DNA of 64,000 nt from Mangrovitalea sediminis (GTDB taxonomy: Bacteria > Pseudomonadota > Gammaproteobacteria > Pseudomonadales > Oleiphilaceae): assembly GCF_002514725.1 (NCBI RefSeq), contig NZ_NTLB01000001.1, positions 1,116,001 to 1,180,000 of the forward strand. The letters run 5' to 3'. The translations under genes and the position numbers were made by a program. Under the pieces are notes generated by a model. That model did not search any database. It was not told where the DNA came from and saw nothing but the letters and a program-made list of their open reading frames with translations. Positions 1 to 12,963 of this stretch are shown here, one piece after another; the stretch's first letter is position 1, and each line of letters begins with the position of its first letter.

Positions 1-1535
1 ACCAGGGCCAGCGGACCATGCTTGAGTTCGCCGGCCGGATAGGCTTCAGCATGGATATAGGAGATTTCCTTCAGCTTGAGCGCACCTTCCATCGCCACCG
101 GATACAAAGATCCCCGCCCCAGGAACAGGCTATGCGACTTTTCGACGAAGTGGCGGGCCATGGTTTCGATACTGCCATCGAGGGAGAGCACGTCCTGAAC
201 CTTGCCCGGAAGCATCCGCAACTCCCGGACAATATCCGCTTCCAGCTCGGCGGGCAGGCCATGGTGACGGGCCAACGCCACCGTAAAGAGCATCAGGGCA
301 ATCAGCTGAGTGGTGAAGGCCTTGGTAGAGGCAACACCAATCTCCGGCCCGGCTTGGGTCATAACGACAAGGTCAGACTCCCGAACCAGGGAGCTTCCAG
401 GCACGTTGCAGATCGCCAGCGCGGCGAGGAATCCATCCTTTTTGGCCATACGCAGCGCCGCCAGGGTATCCGCCGTCTCACCGGACTGGGAAATCGTCAG
501 GAATAAAGTATCCGGCTGCACCACATGCTTGCGATAACGGTATTCCGACGCCACTTCGACGCTGCAGGGAATACCCGCCAGTTCCTCGATCCAGTAACGG
601 GCTACCATGCCGGCATGGTAGCTGGTACCACAGGCAACAATCTGCACGTGACGGACATTTTCCAGCAATGCTCCTGCGTCAGTACCCAATGCCTGTTCCA
701 GCACCCGGGAGTCCGTGAGGCGGCCTTCCAAGGTCGCCTTGATAACCCGTGGCTGCTCGTGGATTTCCTTGAGCATGAAATGCCGGTACTCACCCTTGTC
801 TACCGCATCGACACCATGCTCATAGCGGCTGACCGGCCGTTCAACAAGGGTGTCGTCTCTATCCCAGATACGAATTTCGTCCTGGGTGATCTCCGCCACA
901 TCCCCTTCTTCAAGGAAAATAAAGCGGTCCGTCACCGACAGCAGTGCAAGCTGGTCCGATGCGATAAAGTTCTCGCCGATACCCACACCGATAACCAGCG
1001 GGCTCCCTTCACGGGTCACCACCAGGCGGCCAGGCTCATCCGCATGCATCACCGCCAAGGCATAGGCCCCGTGGATTTGGGTAAGCGCCTTCTTGACTGC
1101 CGCGACAAAATCGCCCGTTTGACGGTAGCAACGCTCGATCAAATGAGCGACAACCTCGGTATCCGTCTCGGACGTAAAGTCGTAGCCCTCATTGGCCAGT
1201 TCTTCCCGCAGGGGTTGGAAGTTCTCAATGATACCGTTATGCACAACGGCAAGCCGGTCGCCGGACATATGTGGATGGGCATTCAACACCGAGGGACGGC
1301 CGTGTGTTGCCCAGCGGGTATGGGCGATGCCCGAGTGGCCCTTGATCGGACTGGCCTCAATCAGGTCGGCCAGTGCAGACACTTTCCCGACTTCACGCTG
1401 ACGCTGGACGGTACCGTTGGGCGTCAGAATCGCCATCCCGGCCGAGTCGTAACCACGGTATTCGAGGCGATGAAGGCCCTCAAGCAAAATTCCCTGCACA
1501 TCCCGCTGCGCCACAGCGCCCACAATGCCACACAT
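1..1535 (-). CDS. glmS: Glutamine--fructose-6-phosphate aminotransferase (partial, C-terminus off window)
   Basis: GlmS makes glucosamine-6-phosphate from fructose-6-phosphate and glutamine, the first step to UDP-GlcNAc for peptidoglycan and LPS. The reading frame starts at ATG 1533-1535 with MCGIVGAV, so the catalytic N-terminal cysteine nucleophile is Cys2, and stays open for 511 codons to the window edge. The class-II glutamine amidotransferase domain comes first (HTRWATHG, then HNGIIENF). The first sugar-isomerase domain follows, with SQSGETADT at about residue 346, and the second begins with [10 protein letters not shown] and [12 protein letters not shown]. About 100 C-terminal residues of the usual ~609 are missing because of the window limit, not because of a mutation. 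It lies 95 bp downstream of glmU on the same strand, so co-transcription is likely. Confidence 0.97.
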   Translation of the reverse strand, partial: MCGIVGAVAQRDVQGILLEGLHRLEYRGYDSAGMAILTPNGTVQRQREVGKVSALADLIEASPIKGHSGIAHTRWATHGRPSVLNAHPHMSGDRLAVVHNGIIENFQPLREELANEGYDFTSETDTEVVAHLIERCYRQTGDFVAAVKKALTQIHGAYALAVMHADEPGRLVVTREGSPLVIGVGIGENFIASDQLALLSVTDRFIFLEEGDVAEITQDEIRIWDRDDTLVERPVSRYEHGVDAVDKGEYRHFMLKEIHEQPRVIKATLEGRLTDSRVLEQALGTDAGALLENVRHVQIVACGTSYHAGMVARYWIEELAGIPCSVEVASEYRYRKHVVQPDTLFLTISQSGETADTLAALRMAKKDGFLAALAICNVPGSSLVRESDLVVMTQAGPEIGVASTKAFTTQLIALMLFTVALARHHGLPAELEADIVRELRMLPGKVQDVLSLDGSIETMARHFVEKSHSLFLGRGSLYPVAMEGALKLKEISYIHAEAYPAGELKHGPLAL

Positions 1536-1630
1536 CTGTTGTCCTGCCTCTTTCCGTCGTTACCGGAGCTATTCATCGCATTGGAACGCTTCAGGCATTC
1601 GAATGCACGTTAAGTATCCCCGCCATGCGA

Positions 1631-3001
1631 TCACGATTTCTTACGCGGTCGCTCCCAGCCTTCGATATTGCGTTGCTTGCCCCGGGCGACAGCCAGCTCC
1701 CCGGCGGCGACATCCCGCGTAATCGTCGAACCCGCACCAATGGTCGCATCCCGACCGATAGTCACCGGCGCGACCAGGGCACTGTTGGACCCAATAAAGG
1801 CACCGTCTTCCATCACGGTACGGAACTTGTTCACACCATCGTAGTTACAGGTGATGGTTCCGGCGCCCACGTTCACATGACGGCCGATTTCGGCATCGCC
1901 AATATAACTCAGGTGATTGACCTTGCTCCCCTCGCCGATGATCGCTTTCTTGACCTCGACGAAGTTGCCGATCTTGCTGCCTTCCGCCAGGCGCGTGCCC
2001 GGCCGGATACGTGCGAATGGGCCTACATGGGCATTAGTCCCAATGTGGGCTTCTTCGATGACGGAGTTGGCCATTACCTCACAACCGGCCTCCAGTTCGG
2101 CATCCCGGATCACGCAGTTGGGCCCTATCCTGACGCCATCTCCCAGACGGACGCGACCTTCGAACACCACGTTGATATCGATAAAGAGGTCCCGCCCGAT
2201 CTCCACTTCGCCACGGATATCGACACGGCTGGGATCTGCCAGGGTGGCGCCTTCAAGCATGAGGCGTTCCGCCTGCCGATGCTGATACCAACGTTCAAGC
2301 GTCGCCAACTGGACACGGTTGTTGACGCCTTCGACCTCTTCCTCGCAGGGTGGCTGGGCGACTTCGATGGCCAGCCCACCCTGGGCAGCCATGGCAATGA
2401 CGTCTGTCAGGTAATACTCGCCTTGAGCATTGCTGTTGGACAGCTGTGGGAGCCACTGTTTGAGGTGACTTGCCATGACTGCAAGGATACCGGTGTTGAC
2501 TTCATCAATCTGCTTCTGTTCCTCACTGGCGTCCTTCTGCTCGACGATCGCCGTCACCTTCCCCTCGGCGTTACGCAAAATCCGGCCATAGCCGGAAGGA
2601 TCACTCAACCGAACCGTGAGTAACGCCAGGCTTTTTTCGCTCAAGCCCGACAGCAAACGCTCAAGTGTCGCTGTCGATATCAGCGGTACGTCCCCATAAA
2701 GCACCAGGACTTTAGCGTCATCGGGAACCTGAGGCAGGGCCTGGGCCACGGCATGCCCGGTACCCAGCTGTTCCGACTGCAGCGCCCAATGGATGCTCTT
2801 GCTTGGCGTCGCGGCCTTGACGTTATCCGCGCCATGACCAATCACGACATGGATGCCATCAGCACCCAAGGTTTCCGCCGTATTGATCACATGATGCAGC
2901 AGGGGTCGGCCGGCAAGGCAATGCAGAACTTTGGGCAGCGACGACTTCATACGAGTGCCCTGCCCTGCGGCCAGAATGACGATGTGCAACGGTTGATTCA
3001 T
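1631..3001 (-). CDS. glmU: Bifunctional GlmU: GlcN-1-P acetyltransferase / GlcNAc-1-P uridyltransferase
   Basis: The 456-residue protein catalyses the last two cytoplasmic steps to UDP-GlcNAc. The N-terminal nucleotidyltransferase half carries the sugar-nucleotide signature G13-Q-G-T-R-M followed by K at the SLPKVLH segment. The C-terminal half is a left-handed beta helix of hexapeptide repeats, with the acetyltransferase region [12 protein letters not shown] preceding [11 protein letters not shown]. The length matches the E. coli enzyme (456 aa). It lies between the atp operon and glmS, the order seen in pseudomonads, and supplies the same pathway as glmS. A terminator-like hairpin separates it from atpC, so it probably has its own promoter in the 147-bp gap or depends on read-through. 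Confidence 0.98.
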   Translation of the reverse strand: MNQPLHIVILAAGQGTRMKSSLPKVLHCLAGRPLLHHVINTAETLGADGIHVVIGHGADNVKAATPSKSIHWALQSEQLGTGHAVAQALPQVPDDAKVLVLYGDVPLISTATLERLLSGLSEKSLALLTVRLSDPSGYGRILRNAEGKVTAIVEQKDASEEQKQIDEVNTGILAVMASHLKQWLPQLSNSNAQGEYYLTDVIAMAAQGGLAIEVAQPPCEEEVEGVNNRVQLATLERWYQHRQAERLMLEGATLADPSRVDIRGEVEIGRDLFIDINVVFEGRVRLGDGVRIGPNCVIRDAELEAGCEVMANSVIEEAHIGTNAHVGPFARIRPGTRLAEGSKIGNFVEVKKAIIGEGSKVNHLSYIGDAEIGRHVNVGAGTITCNYDGVNKFRTVMEDGAFIGSNSALVAPVTIGRDATIGAGSTITRDVAAGELAVARGKQRNIEGWERPRKKS

Positions 3002-3049
3002 AAGCTCGCTACCTTTCCCTGCTTTACGGCGCTATAGGTAATCGTAGAC

Positions 3050-3124
3050 GAAAAAAAACCGCACTCGATTCGCCCGGCGCCAGACAGTACCGGCCCCGAA
3101 TATGCGATCGCGTGCGGTTTTACG
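3050..3124 (-). terminator. Terminator after the atp operon
   Basis: Read on the minus strand, CCGCAC (3118-3113) pairs with GTGCGG (3064-3059), and CGAT/ATCG plus CGC/GCG extend the stem after a mismatch. The downstream arm runs directly into eight T residues (3058-3051). The loop is long, about 30 nt, but the U-tract and the position just after atpC make an intrinsic terminator the best reading. Confidence 0.65.
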
Positions 3125-3148
3125 TCGAGATGATCGACGATCGAGACC

Positions 3149-3571
3149 TCAGCCCGATTTGCGGCGCAGGTGCTGGATCGTACGCAAACGCGCAGCGGCT
3201 TCTGCAAGCTCGACAGCGGCGCGCGAATACTCGAATTCGCCCGTTTTGTTAGCCAGGGCCTTCTCGGCCGCGCGCTTGGCTTCCTCTGCTGCAGCCTCAT
3301 CCATATCCTCTGCGCGCATTGCCGTGTCGGCAAGTACGGTCACAAGGTTGGGCTGTACTTCCAGAAAGCCACCAGACACATAGAAAACCTCTTCCTCACC
3401 ACCTTGCCGGATAATCCGGACGGGGCCCGGCTTAAGGCGAGTAAGCAACGGCGTGTGTCCTGGCGCGATACCCAAATCCCCCTCGCTCCCGGTAGCGATT
3501 ACCATCTCTACCAAGCCGGAGAAGATCTGATCTTCAGCACTGACGATATCGCAATGCACAGACATACCCAT
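3149..3571 (-). CDS. atpC: ATP synthase F1 subunit epsilon
   Basis: The 140-residue epsilon subunit of the F1 central stalk couples rotation to catalysis and can inhibit ATP hydrolysis. It has the N-terminal beta-sandwich ([15 protein letters not shown], then [14 protein letters not shown], typical of the family) and a C-terminal alanine-rich two-helix domain. The length is normal. It is the last gene of the operon, 88 bp after atpD, and is followed by a terminator-like hairpin. Confidence 0.97.
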   Translation of the reverse strand: MGMSVHCDIVSAEDQIFSGLVEMVIATGSEGDLGIAPGHTPLLTRLKPGPVRIIRQGGEEEVFYVSGGFLEVQPNLVTVLADTAMRAEDMDEAAAEEAKRAAEKALANKTGEFEYSRAAVELAEAAARLRTIQHLRRKSG

Positions 3572-3659
3572 TATCGATGCCTCTTAACAGAAGGGTATCA
3601 GAACAGGCGATGCCGCTCATCCATGACGAACGACACCCCGAAACATCAGGTTCCGCCTG

Positions 3660-5060
<1,401 letters not shown>

Positions 5061-5078
5061 TCAGTATTCGGTCTCGCC

Positions 5079-5939
5079 TCAGACGGCGGCTGCCCCGCTG
5101 ACGATCTCGGAGATTTCCTGCGTGATCGCTGCCTGACGGGCCTTGTTATAAGCCAGTTGCAGGTCTTTGATGATATCGCCCGCGTTATCCGTAGCGCTTT
5201 TCATCGCGATCATCCGCGCGGCCTGTTCACAGGCCAGGTTCTCAACCACACCCTGATAAACCTGGGATTCCACGAAGCGCGTCAGCAGCCCATCCAACAG
5301 GGGCTTGGCGTCGGGCTCGTAGAGGTAATCCCAGTGATGCTTGAACTCGTCTTTATCAACGGGCTTCAGGGGCAGGAGTTGAGTAAACTCCGGCGTCTGG
5401 GTCATCGTGTTCACAAAGCGGTTATTGACCAGGAACAACCGGTCAATACGGCCTTCGCCATAGGCATCCAGCATCACCTTCACCGCGCCGATCAGGTCGT
5501 TGGCACTCGGCGCATCGCCGATGTGCGTCAACGCGCTGACCACATTGCCGCCATAGTTGCGGAAAAACATGGCGCCTTTCTGCCCGATGGCACAAAGATC
5601 GATCTCAACGCCTTCCTTCGCCTTGGCACGCATTTCAACGGCCAGTCGCTTGAACAGGTTGACGTTGAGGCCGCCGCAAAGGCCGCGATCGGTACTGATA
5701 ACGATGTAGCCGACGCGTTTGCTGGGCCGTTCTTCCATATACTTGTGGCGGTACTCGGCATTGGCGTTGGCAATGTGCCCGATTACCGTGCGGATCTTTT
5801 CAGCATACGGACGCGTCGTCTGCATGCGATCCTGAGCCTTGCGCATCTTACTGGCGGCGACCATTTCCATCGCGCTGGTAATTTTCTGCGTGCTCTTGAT
5901 ACTGGAGATCTGGTTACGTATTTCTTTTCCGACGGCCAT
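5079..5939 (-). CDS. atpG: ATP synthase F1 subunit gamma
   Basis: The 286-residue gamma subunit forms the rotating coiled coil inside the alpha3beta3 hexamer. The conserved N-terminal helix is present ([19 protein letters not shown], then [11 protein letters not shown]), as are the central [11 protein letters not shown] segment and a C-terminal helix with [12 protein letters not shown], all family hallmarks. It starts at ATG 5937-5939 and lies between atpA and atpD as expected. Confidence 0.98.
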   Translation of the reverse strand: MAVGKEIRNQISSIKSTQKITSAMEMVAASKMRKAQDRMQTTRPYAEKIRTVIGHIANANAEYRHKYMEERPSKRVGYIVISTDRGLCGGLNVNLFKRLAVEMRAKAKEGVEIDLCAIGQKGAMFFRNYGGNVVSALTHIGDAPSANDLIGAVKVMLDAYGEGRIDRLFLVNNRFVNTMTQTPEFTQLLPLKPVDKDEFKHHWDYLYEPDAKPLLDGLLTRFVESQVYQGVVENLACEQAARMIAMKSATDNAGDIIKDLQLAYNKARQAAITQEISEIVSGAAAV

Positions 5940-6019
5940 GGTTTCACTGCCTCGTCAAGTTAGGAGCTCAAACCGGTAGGAGCGAGACCCGCCATCACAA
6001 AGATCGCGGGCCGGCTTCA

Positions 6020-7564
6020 TTACCAGCTCTGAGTCGACTTGAATTTCTCGATTGCAGCTTTCAGGCCGGCGGCGATCTCATCGCTGAAGTCGCCTTTCTC
6101 GTTGATCTTGGCCAGCAGCTCTGCTTGCTCGGAACGCATCCAGGACAGCAGGGCAGCTTCAAAGTCCACGACCTTCTTCACGTCGACATCATCGAGGAAG
6201 CCTTCGTTCGCTGCGTACAGCACCGTACCCATCTCCGCCACGGACAGCGGCGAATACTGCTTCTGCTTCATCAGCTCAGTGACGCGCTGACCATGCTCAA
6301 GCTGCTTACGGGTCGCTTCGTCCAGGTCCGAGGCGAACTGCGCAAATGCCGCCAGTTCACGATACTGGGCCAGGGCCAGACGGATACCGCCACCCAGCTT
6401 CTTCATGATCTTGGTCTGGGCTGCACCACCTACCCGCGATACCGAGATACCTGCGTTCATGGCAGGACGGATACCGGAGTTGAACAGGTTGGTTTCAAGG
6501 AAGATCTGACCGTCGGTGATGGAGATAACGTTGGTCGGCACGAATGCGGAAACGTCGCCCGCCTGGGTTTCGATGATCGGCAACGCCGTCAACGAACCGG
6601 TCTGACCTTTGACTTCGCCGTTGGTAATCTGCTCGACATAATCGGCATTGATTCGCGCGGCGCGTTCCAGCAGACGGGAGTGCAGGTAGAAGACGTCACC
6701 CGGGTAGGCTTCGCGGCCCGGCGGACGACGCAGCAGCAGGGAGATCTGGCGGTAAGCCCAGGCCTGCTTGGTCAGATCGTCATAAACGATCAGGGCGTCT
6801 TCGCCACGGTCACGGAAGTACTCACCCATGGTACAACCGGCATAGGCCGACAGGTACTGCATGGACGCAGGATCAGCAGCGCCGGCAGCGACGATGATCG
6901 TGTGGTCCATGGCATCGTGCTCTTCCAGCTTGCGCACAACCGCAGCAATCGAAGACTGCTTCTGGCCGATGGCAACGTAGATACACTTAACGCCGGTACC
7001 CTTCTGGTTGATGATCGCGTCGATCGCAACCGCGGTTTTACCGGTCTGACGGTCACCGATAATCAGCTCACGCTGACCGCGACCGATCGGCACCATGGTG
7101 TCGATAGCCTTGATACCGGTCTGAACCGGTTCATCAACCGATTGCCGTGCGATAACACCGGGAGCGACCTTCTCGATCGGCGCCAGAGTCACGTTTTCCA
7201 ACGGGCCCTTACCATCGATCGGAGTACCCAGAGAGTCGACGACACGGCCAAGCAGTGCTTCGCCGGTCGGCACTTCCAGGATACGGCCGGTACACTTGAC
7301 CTTCTGACCTTCCGCCAGGCCTTCATAATCGCCCAGCACGATGGCGCCAACGGCGTCACGCTCCAAGTTAAGCGCCATACCGTAAACGCCATTGGAGAAC
7401 TCGATCATCTCGCCGTACATAACGTCGGCCAGGCCGTGAATCAGGACGATACCGTCGGAAACACTGACGATGGTCCCTTCGTTGCGTGCTTCAGAAGACA
7501 CATCGAGTTTTTCGATGCGCTTTCTGATGATCTCACTGATCTCGGATGGATTCAGTTGCTGCAT
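6020..7564 (-). CDS. atpA: ATP synthase F1 subunit alpha
   Basis: The 514-residue alpha subunit is the regulatory, non-catalytic nucleotide-binding F1 subunit. It carries the Walker A loop [13 protein letters not shown] near residue 170, the [17 protein letters not shown] Walker B region and the signature [17 protein letters not shown] containing the conserved arginine. The N-terminal segment [15 protein letters not shown] is the usual delta-binding tail. It sits 28 bp after atpH. A 508-codon open frame runs antisense to it, but that is a shadow of codon bias. Confidence 0.98.
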   Translation of the reverse strand: MQQLNPSEISEIIRKRIEKLDVSSEARNEGTIVSVSDGIVLIHGLADVMYGEMIEFSNGVYGMALNLERDAVGAIVLGDYEGLAEGQKVKCTGRILEVPTGEALLGRVVDSLGTPIDGKGPLENVTLAPIEKVAPGVIARQSVDEPVQTGIKAIDTMVPIGRGQRELIIGDRQTGKTAVAIDAIINQKGTGVKCIYVAIGQKQSSIAAVVRKLEEHDAMDHTIIVAAGAADPASMQYLSAYAGCTMGEYFRDRGEDALIVYDDLTKQAWAYRQISLLLRRPPGREAYPGDVFYLHSRLLERAARINADYVEQITNGEVKGQTGSLTALPIIETQAGDVSAFVPTNVISITDGQIFLETNLFNSGIRPAMNAGISVSRVGGAAQTKIMKKLGGGIRLALAQYRELAAFAQFASDLDEATRKQLEHGQRVTELMKQKQYSPLSVAEMGTVLYAANEGFLDDVDVKKVVDFEAALLSWMRSEQAELLAKINEKGDFSDEIAAGLKAAIEKFKSTQSW

Positions 7565-7592
7565 GCCTTTGTCCTCAAACCTAAATCTGAAA

Positions 7593-8129
7593 TCAGGAAC
7601 CTATCGCTTCGACGAGCTTCATCAGCTTGCCGCGTACGGAGGCATCGATAACCATATCGCCAGCCCGGATAACAACTCCGCCAATAAGGCTCTGGTCGAT
7701 TTCGGCAGTAAGCTTCACCTGCCGGTCGAGCTTCCGGGTCAATGCCTTCGTCAGCTGTTCCTGCTGCTCTTGGTTCAGTTCGAACGGCGAGGTCAGTTCC
7801 ACATCGACGGAACGCTCCAGTTGTGCCCGGAGCGTCTCAAACATTGCGGATATTTCAGGTAAGAGGGTCAAACGCTTGTTCTCAGCCAGGATCACAATAA
7901 AGTTCCTGCCCTGGTCTGACAGCTTACCTTCGCAAACATCGATGACCGCTGTGGCCTTCTGCTCATCAGTGAGCACCGGGTGATTGAGCACCCGCTGCAT
8001 CTCCGCGTCGCGAGCCACTTCCGCCGCCAATGCCAGCATTGCGGACCACTCCGCCAGTTTGTCGCTTTGCTGCGCAAACTCGAAAGCCGCCCTGGCGTAG
8101 GGTCGGACTAGCGTTGTCAACTCTGCCAT
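7593..8129 (-). CDS. atpH: ATP synthase F1 subunit delta
   Basis: The 178-residue delta (OSCP) subunit joins F1 to the peripheral stalk. The protein starts [19 protein letters not shown], the typical N-terminal helical domain with the PYARAAFE core. It ends with the family motif [21 protein letters not shown]. The length equals that of E. coli AtpH within a residue or two. It sits 12 bp downstream of atpF. Confidence 0.97.
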   Translation of the reverse strand: MAELTTLVRPYARAAFEFAQQSDKLAEWSAMLALAAEVARDAEMQRVLNHPVLTDEQKATAVIDVCEGKLSDQGRNFIVILAENKRLTLLPEISAMFETLRAQLERSVDVELTSPFELNQEQQEQLTKALTRKLDRQVKLTAEIDQSLIGGVVIRAGDMVIDASVRGKLMKLVEAIGS

Positions 8130-8141
8130 GTCAAACCTCTT

Positions 8142-8612
8142 TTACAGTTTCGCGGCCAGCTTCTCCAGCATGTCGCTGTGAGCCTTGGCGTCGACAGAGG
8201 TTTCCAGGATCTTCTCTGCACCGGCAATCGCGAGTGCGGCTACTTCAGCACGCAGCGCTTCTTTCGCCCGATTGCGTTCCTGTTCGATCTCCGACTTAGC
8301 CGCTGCGATCAAACGCTCGCCTTCTATGCGTGCCTGATGCTTGGCTTCATCGATAATCTGGTTGGAGCGCTTGTTCGCCATTTCGACGATTTCGGCGGAC
8401 TGTTGCTTGGCCGTACGCAGTTCCTGGGATGCTTTTTCCTGCGCCAGTTCGAGATCACGCGCAGCGCGATCAGCGGCACTGAGCCCATCGGCAATCTGCT
8501 TCTGCCGTTCAGCCATCGCTTTGGTTATCGGCGCCCAGACATAGCGCATGGTCAGCCATACAAAGATGGCGAACGCTATCATCTGCCCGATAAACGTGAG
8601 GTTAAAATTCAC
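8142..8612 (-). CDS. atpF: ATP synthase Fo subunit b
   Basis: The 156-residue b subunit of the peripheral stalk has one N-terminal membrane helix ([19 protein letters not shown]) followed by a long charged alanine/glutamate/lysine-rich helix that dimerises. The frame is open farther upstream, but the start chosen is GTG at 8610-8612. A GGAG Shine-Dalgarno lies 7 nt before it, the family N-terminus begins there, and the length then matches E. coli AtpF exactly. The longer ATG start at 8699 would overlap atpE and add 29 unrelated residues. Confidence 0.95.
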   Translation of the reverse strand: MNFNLTFIGQMIAFAIFVWLTMRYVWAPITKAMAERQKQIADGLSAADRAARDLELAQEKASQELRTAKQQSAEIVEMANKRSNQIIDEAKHQARIEGERLIAAAKSEIEQERNRAKEALRAEVAALAIAGAEKILETSVDAKAHSDMLEKLAAKL

Positions 8613-8658
8613 ACCGCTTCTCCACTGGATGGAATGAATGGGGTGGTGATTTCGGCGC

Positions 8659-8913
<255 letters not shown>

Positions 8914-8943
8914 TTAGTGGTTTTATATCAAATCGACATCTAT

Positions 8944-10283
<1,340 letters not shown>

Positions 10284-10566
10284 TTTTCCCGGTTACCGGT
10301 CGTCGTTGCCTTGCCTCTTATTGTCAAATTTCGCCGTGGACAAGGCGCTCTCTTAAAAGTTCCCGCGCTGCTCAAAAATCCACTAACGTCAAGGCAGGCA
10401 GATTATATGGGTTAAGAACACCCGGTTCAACAAAGGAAAAAACGAAAGTTTGTTCAGAAATCAGGCAGGACGCCGTCTAAAAAACTGACGCAGTAGCCCT
10501 AGTAGATAAGCCGTTTTTCAGGCACCAGATGTAGTGTTAGGCTCGTTCGAAGGGAACATCCCAACA
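10284..10566. other. parB-atpI intergenic region
   Basis: This 283-bp gap lies between two minus-strand genes. It holds the atp promoter described separately and the untranslated leader of atpI. No convincing intrinsic terminator for parB and no small gene were found. Confidence 0.6.
10402..10430 (-). promoter_or_regulatory. Sigma-70 promoter of the atp operon
   Basis: On the minus strand TTGAAC (10430-10425) is followed after exactly 17 nt by a perfect TATAAT (10407-10402). The predicted start near 10395 leaves a leader of about 110 nt before atpI. This is the best promoter match in the parB-atpI gap. Confidence 0.75.
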
Positions 10567-11457
10567 TTACTTGATGTGGTTCAAAATCCCGTCCAATTCG
10601 TCGAGAGTGTTATATTCGATAACGAGTTTACCCCGACCTTTCGCCGAATGACTGATTGCCACCCGGGCACCCAGGCGATCAGACAGGTCATCCTGCAGTC
10701 GGCGAATGTCCGGGCTCACAGGCGTTTTGGCTGCTGTTTTCTGGGCGGCCTGGGTCTGCTGGAGGTGGCGCACCAGGGCTTCGGTCTGACGAACGGACAA
10801 CCCCTTCGACACCACTTGCCGCGCAACCTGCATCTGCAGCTCGGGCGGTAGGGTCAACATGGCGCGGCCATGGCCCATTTCCAAATCGCCATGCTCCAGC
10901 ATCAGGCGCACATCCTGGCAGAGCCCCAGCAGGCGTAAGAGGTTGGTGATGGTCGTGCGCGACTTGCCAACGGCTTCGGCGACCTGTTGCTGGGTCAAAC
11001 CGAACTCATCCTGCAGACGCTGCAGCGCGAAGGCTTCCTCGACCGGATTGAGATTTTCCCGCTGGATATTCTCGATCAGCGCCATGGCAATGGCTGCTTC
11101 ATCGGGCACATCGCGGATGATGGCGGGAATACGGTCCATTCCGGCCATCTGTGTCGCCCGCCATCGCCGCTCGCCGGCAATCAATTCGTAACGCCCTTCA
11201 CCGATGGCTCGCACCACGACCGGTTGCATGATGCCTTGCTGACGAATGGAGTCCGCCAACTCCTGCAGCGCTTCCGGGTCCATATCACGACGCGGCTGGT
11301 AACGTCCCCGTTGGATCAGGTCCACAGGGATATCACGCAGTTCACCGTCGTTTTCGGAGGTTTCGCGGTTCAGATTGACCTTGGAACCCGCCAACAGCGC
11401 GCCCAGTCCGCGTTCACCCAACCCTCTTTTCTTAGCGGCCATTGTCTGTTCTGTCAT
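10567..11457 (-). CDS. parB: Chromosome-partitioning protein ParB
   Basis: The 296-residue ParB/Spo0J CTPase clamps onto parS sites near the origin and recruits ParA and SMC. The N-terminal ParB/Srx domain contains the box RGRYQPRRDMD and the CTP-binding LIAGERRWRATQMAG. The helix-turn-helix follows (LTQQQVAEAVGKSRTTITN), and a short C-terminal dimerisation domain ends the protein. It is co-directional with parA, 53 bp downstream. Two exact parS palindromes occur in recF about 21 kb away, which are its expected targets. Confidence 0.98.
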   Translation of the reverse strand: MTEQTMAAKKRGLGERGLGALLAGSKVNLNRETSENDGELRDIPVDLIQRGRYQPRRDMDPEALQELADSIRQQGIMQPVVVRAIGEGRYELIAGERRWRATQMAGMDRIPAIIRDVPDEAAIAMALIENIQRENLNPVEEAFALQRLQDEFGLTQQQVAEAVGKSRTTITNLLRLLGLCQDVRLMLEHGDLEMGHGRAMLTLPPELQMQVARQVVSKGLSVRQTEALVRHLQQTQAAQKTAAKTPVSPDIRRLQDDLSDRLGARVAISHSAKGRGKLVIEYNTLDELDGILNHIK

Positions 11458-11510
11458 TGTGCTGATCGGAAAGGCTTATGTGTCTGGTTGGTTCTCTTCG
11501 GCGCCCTGGC

Positions 11511-12305
11511 TTACACCGCCACGGCCTGCTTGGGCTTACCCAGACCTGTGCGACGAACGACTTCCCCAGCCAGTGCCAGGTAGGCGATAGCCCCCTTGGA
11601 GGCACGGTCATATTTGAGGGCTGGCAGTCCGTAACTGGGCGCTTCCGCCAGACGCACATTACGCGGAATGACGGCCTTATACACCTTTTCTCCGAAGTAT
11701 TCGTTCAACTGGGCAGAGACATCCAGAGTAAGGCTGTTACGTGGATCGTACATAGTACGCAGAATGCCCTCGATTTCCAGTGCCGGGTTCACCGTTTCCT
11801 GGATCTGTTCGACGGTATTCATCAGGGCTGCCAGCCCCTCCAGCGCGTAATACTCACATTGCATGGGGATCAGCACGCTGTCGGCAGCCGACAACGCATT
11901 GACGGTAAGCAGGTTCAGCGACGGCGGGCAGTCGATCAGAATGTAGTCGTACTCCTCGCGCAGGCTGTTCAATGCGATACGCAAACGGTGTTCGCGACCG
12001 ATCTCGTTGAGCAGCTCCACCTCGGCAGCGGTGAGATCGCCGTTGGCTGGCAGCAGGTCATAGCCGGCAGCTTCTGCACGAATGCACACTTCCTGCGCTG
12101 TCGCCCGCTTGGTCAGCAGATCGTAGCCCGAAAGCTGCAGCGCATTCTTGTCGATCCCGCTCCCCATGGTGGCGTTACCCTGAGGGTCCATGTCGATAAG
12201 CAGGACACGACGACGGGTAGCGGCCAGGGACGCAGCGAGGTTGACGCAGGTGGTGGTCTTGCCGACCCCGCCTTTCTGGTTGGTGACCGCGACAACGCGC
12301 GCCAT
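11511..12305 (-). CDS. parA: Chromosome-partitioning ATPase ParA (Soj)
   Basis: The 264-residue Walker-type ATPase binds DNA non-specifically and moves ParB-parS complexes after replication. The deviant Walker A motif KGGVGKTTT follows the N-terminal ARVVAVTNQ; LLIDMDPQGN and YILIDCPPSL are the A-prime and B motifs. It lacks the N-terminal helix-turn-helix of plasmid type Ia ParAs, so it is the chromosomal (Soj-type) form. It follows rsmG by 18 bp in the mnmG-rsmG-parA-parB operon. Confidence 0.98.
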   Translation of the reverse strand: MARVVAVTNQKGGVGKTTTCVNLAASLAATRRRVLLIDMDPQGNATMGSGIDKNALQLSGYDLLTKRATAQEVCIRAEAAGYDLLPANGDLTAAEVELLNEIGREHRLRIALNSLREEYDYILIDCPPSLNLLTVNALSAADSVLIPMQCEYYALEGLAALMNTVEQIQETVNPALEIEGILRTMYDPRNSLTLDVSAQLNEYFGEKVYKAVIPRNVRLAEAPSYGLPALKYDRASKGAIAYLALAGEVVRRTGLGKPKQAVAV

Positions 12306-12323
12306 GGGTATTCCTCCTGTCCG

Positions 12324-12956
12324 CTACTCGCGACCAATGATAAGCAAGTGTCGCTCGGCTTCACAACCGGGAACCGCCAGACGATGACTTTCCAGCACTT
12401 TCCAACCAGTTGGCAAATCAGCGATTTCCGTATCGGGAAACTGCCCCTTCATCGCCAGGAAACGCCCCTCCGCTGCCAGCAGGTGGCCGCACCACGTTAC
12501 CAGATTCGCCAGTGCCGTGAAGGCGCGACTGGTGATCTGCATAAAAGGCTCCCGAATCGGGAAATCCTCGGCACGGGCGTGAACGACGTTCAGGTTGGAT
12601 AATTGAAGCTCTAAACGGCACTGCGTCAGAAAGCGGGTTTTCTTGCTATTGCTATCCAGCAGAGTGAAGTCCTGTGCCGGGCGGGCTATTGCCAGCGGTA
12701 CGCCGGGCAAACCGCCACCGGCACCGACATCAAGCACCGGCGCCTCCTGCAGGAAAGGCAGGATGCTGAGACTGTCGAGCAGTTGGCGCGAGACCATTTC
12801 GGCCGGATCCCGCACCGCCGTGAGATTATAGGCACTGTTCCACTTGTTGAGCAGTTGCAGGAAACCCAGCAGTTTTTCCTGCTGACCGGCATCCAGCGGC
12901 AGGCCCAGCGTATCGATTCCCGCGGCGATTTCAGCCGCCCAGCGTACGTCGCTCAC
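12324..12956 (-). CDS. rsmG: 16S rRNA (guanine527-N7)-methyltransferase RsmG
   Basis: RsmG (GidB) uses S-adenosylmethionine to methylate G527 of 16S rRNA. The SAM-binding loop is VLDVGAGGGLPGVPLAI, followed by FTLLDSNSKKTRFL, both strongly Pseudomonas-like. I chose the GTG at 12956-12954 (VSDVRWAAEI, 210 aa) because it falls where the family starts, 7 nt after the mnmG stop. An in-frame GTG at 12992 would give 222 aa and overlap mnmG by 29 bp. Neither has a strong Shine-Dalgarno, so the start is uncertain while the function is not. Confidence 0.95.
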   Translation of the reverse strand: MSDVRWAAEIAAGIDTLGLPLDAGQQEKLLGFLQLLNKWNSAYNLTAVRDPAEMVSRQLLDSLSILPFLQEAPVLDVGAGGGLPGVPLAIARPAQDFTLLDSNSKKTRFLTQCRLELQLSNLNVVHARAEDFPIREPFMQITSRAFTALANLVTWCGHLLAAEGRFLAMKGQFPDTEIADLPTGWKVLESHRLAVPGCEAERHLLIIGRE

Positions 12957-12963
12957 TGACGAA

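Noticed and set aside
525-1613. 362-codon plus-strand frame over glmS
   Set aside because: The minus-strand frame is unmistakably GlmS with all catalytic motifs; the plus-strand product has no recognisable family features.
6125-7651. 508-codon open frame antisense to atpA
   Set aside because: It is a shadow of a strongly codon-biased gene. The composition is unlike a folded protein and there is no ribosome-binding site.
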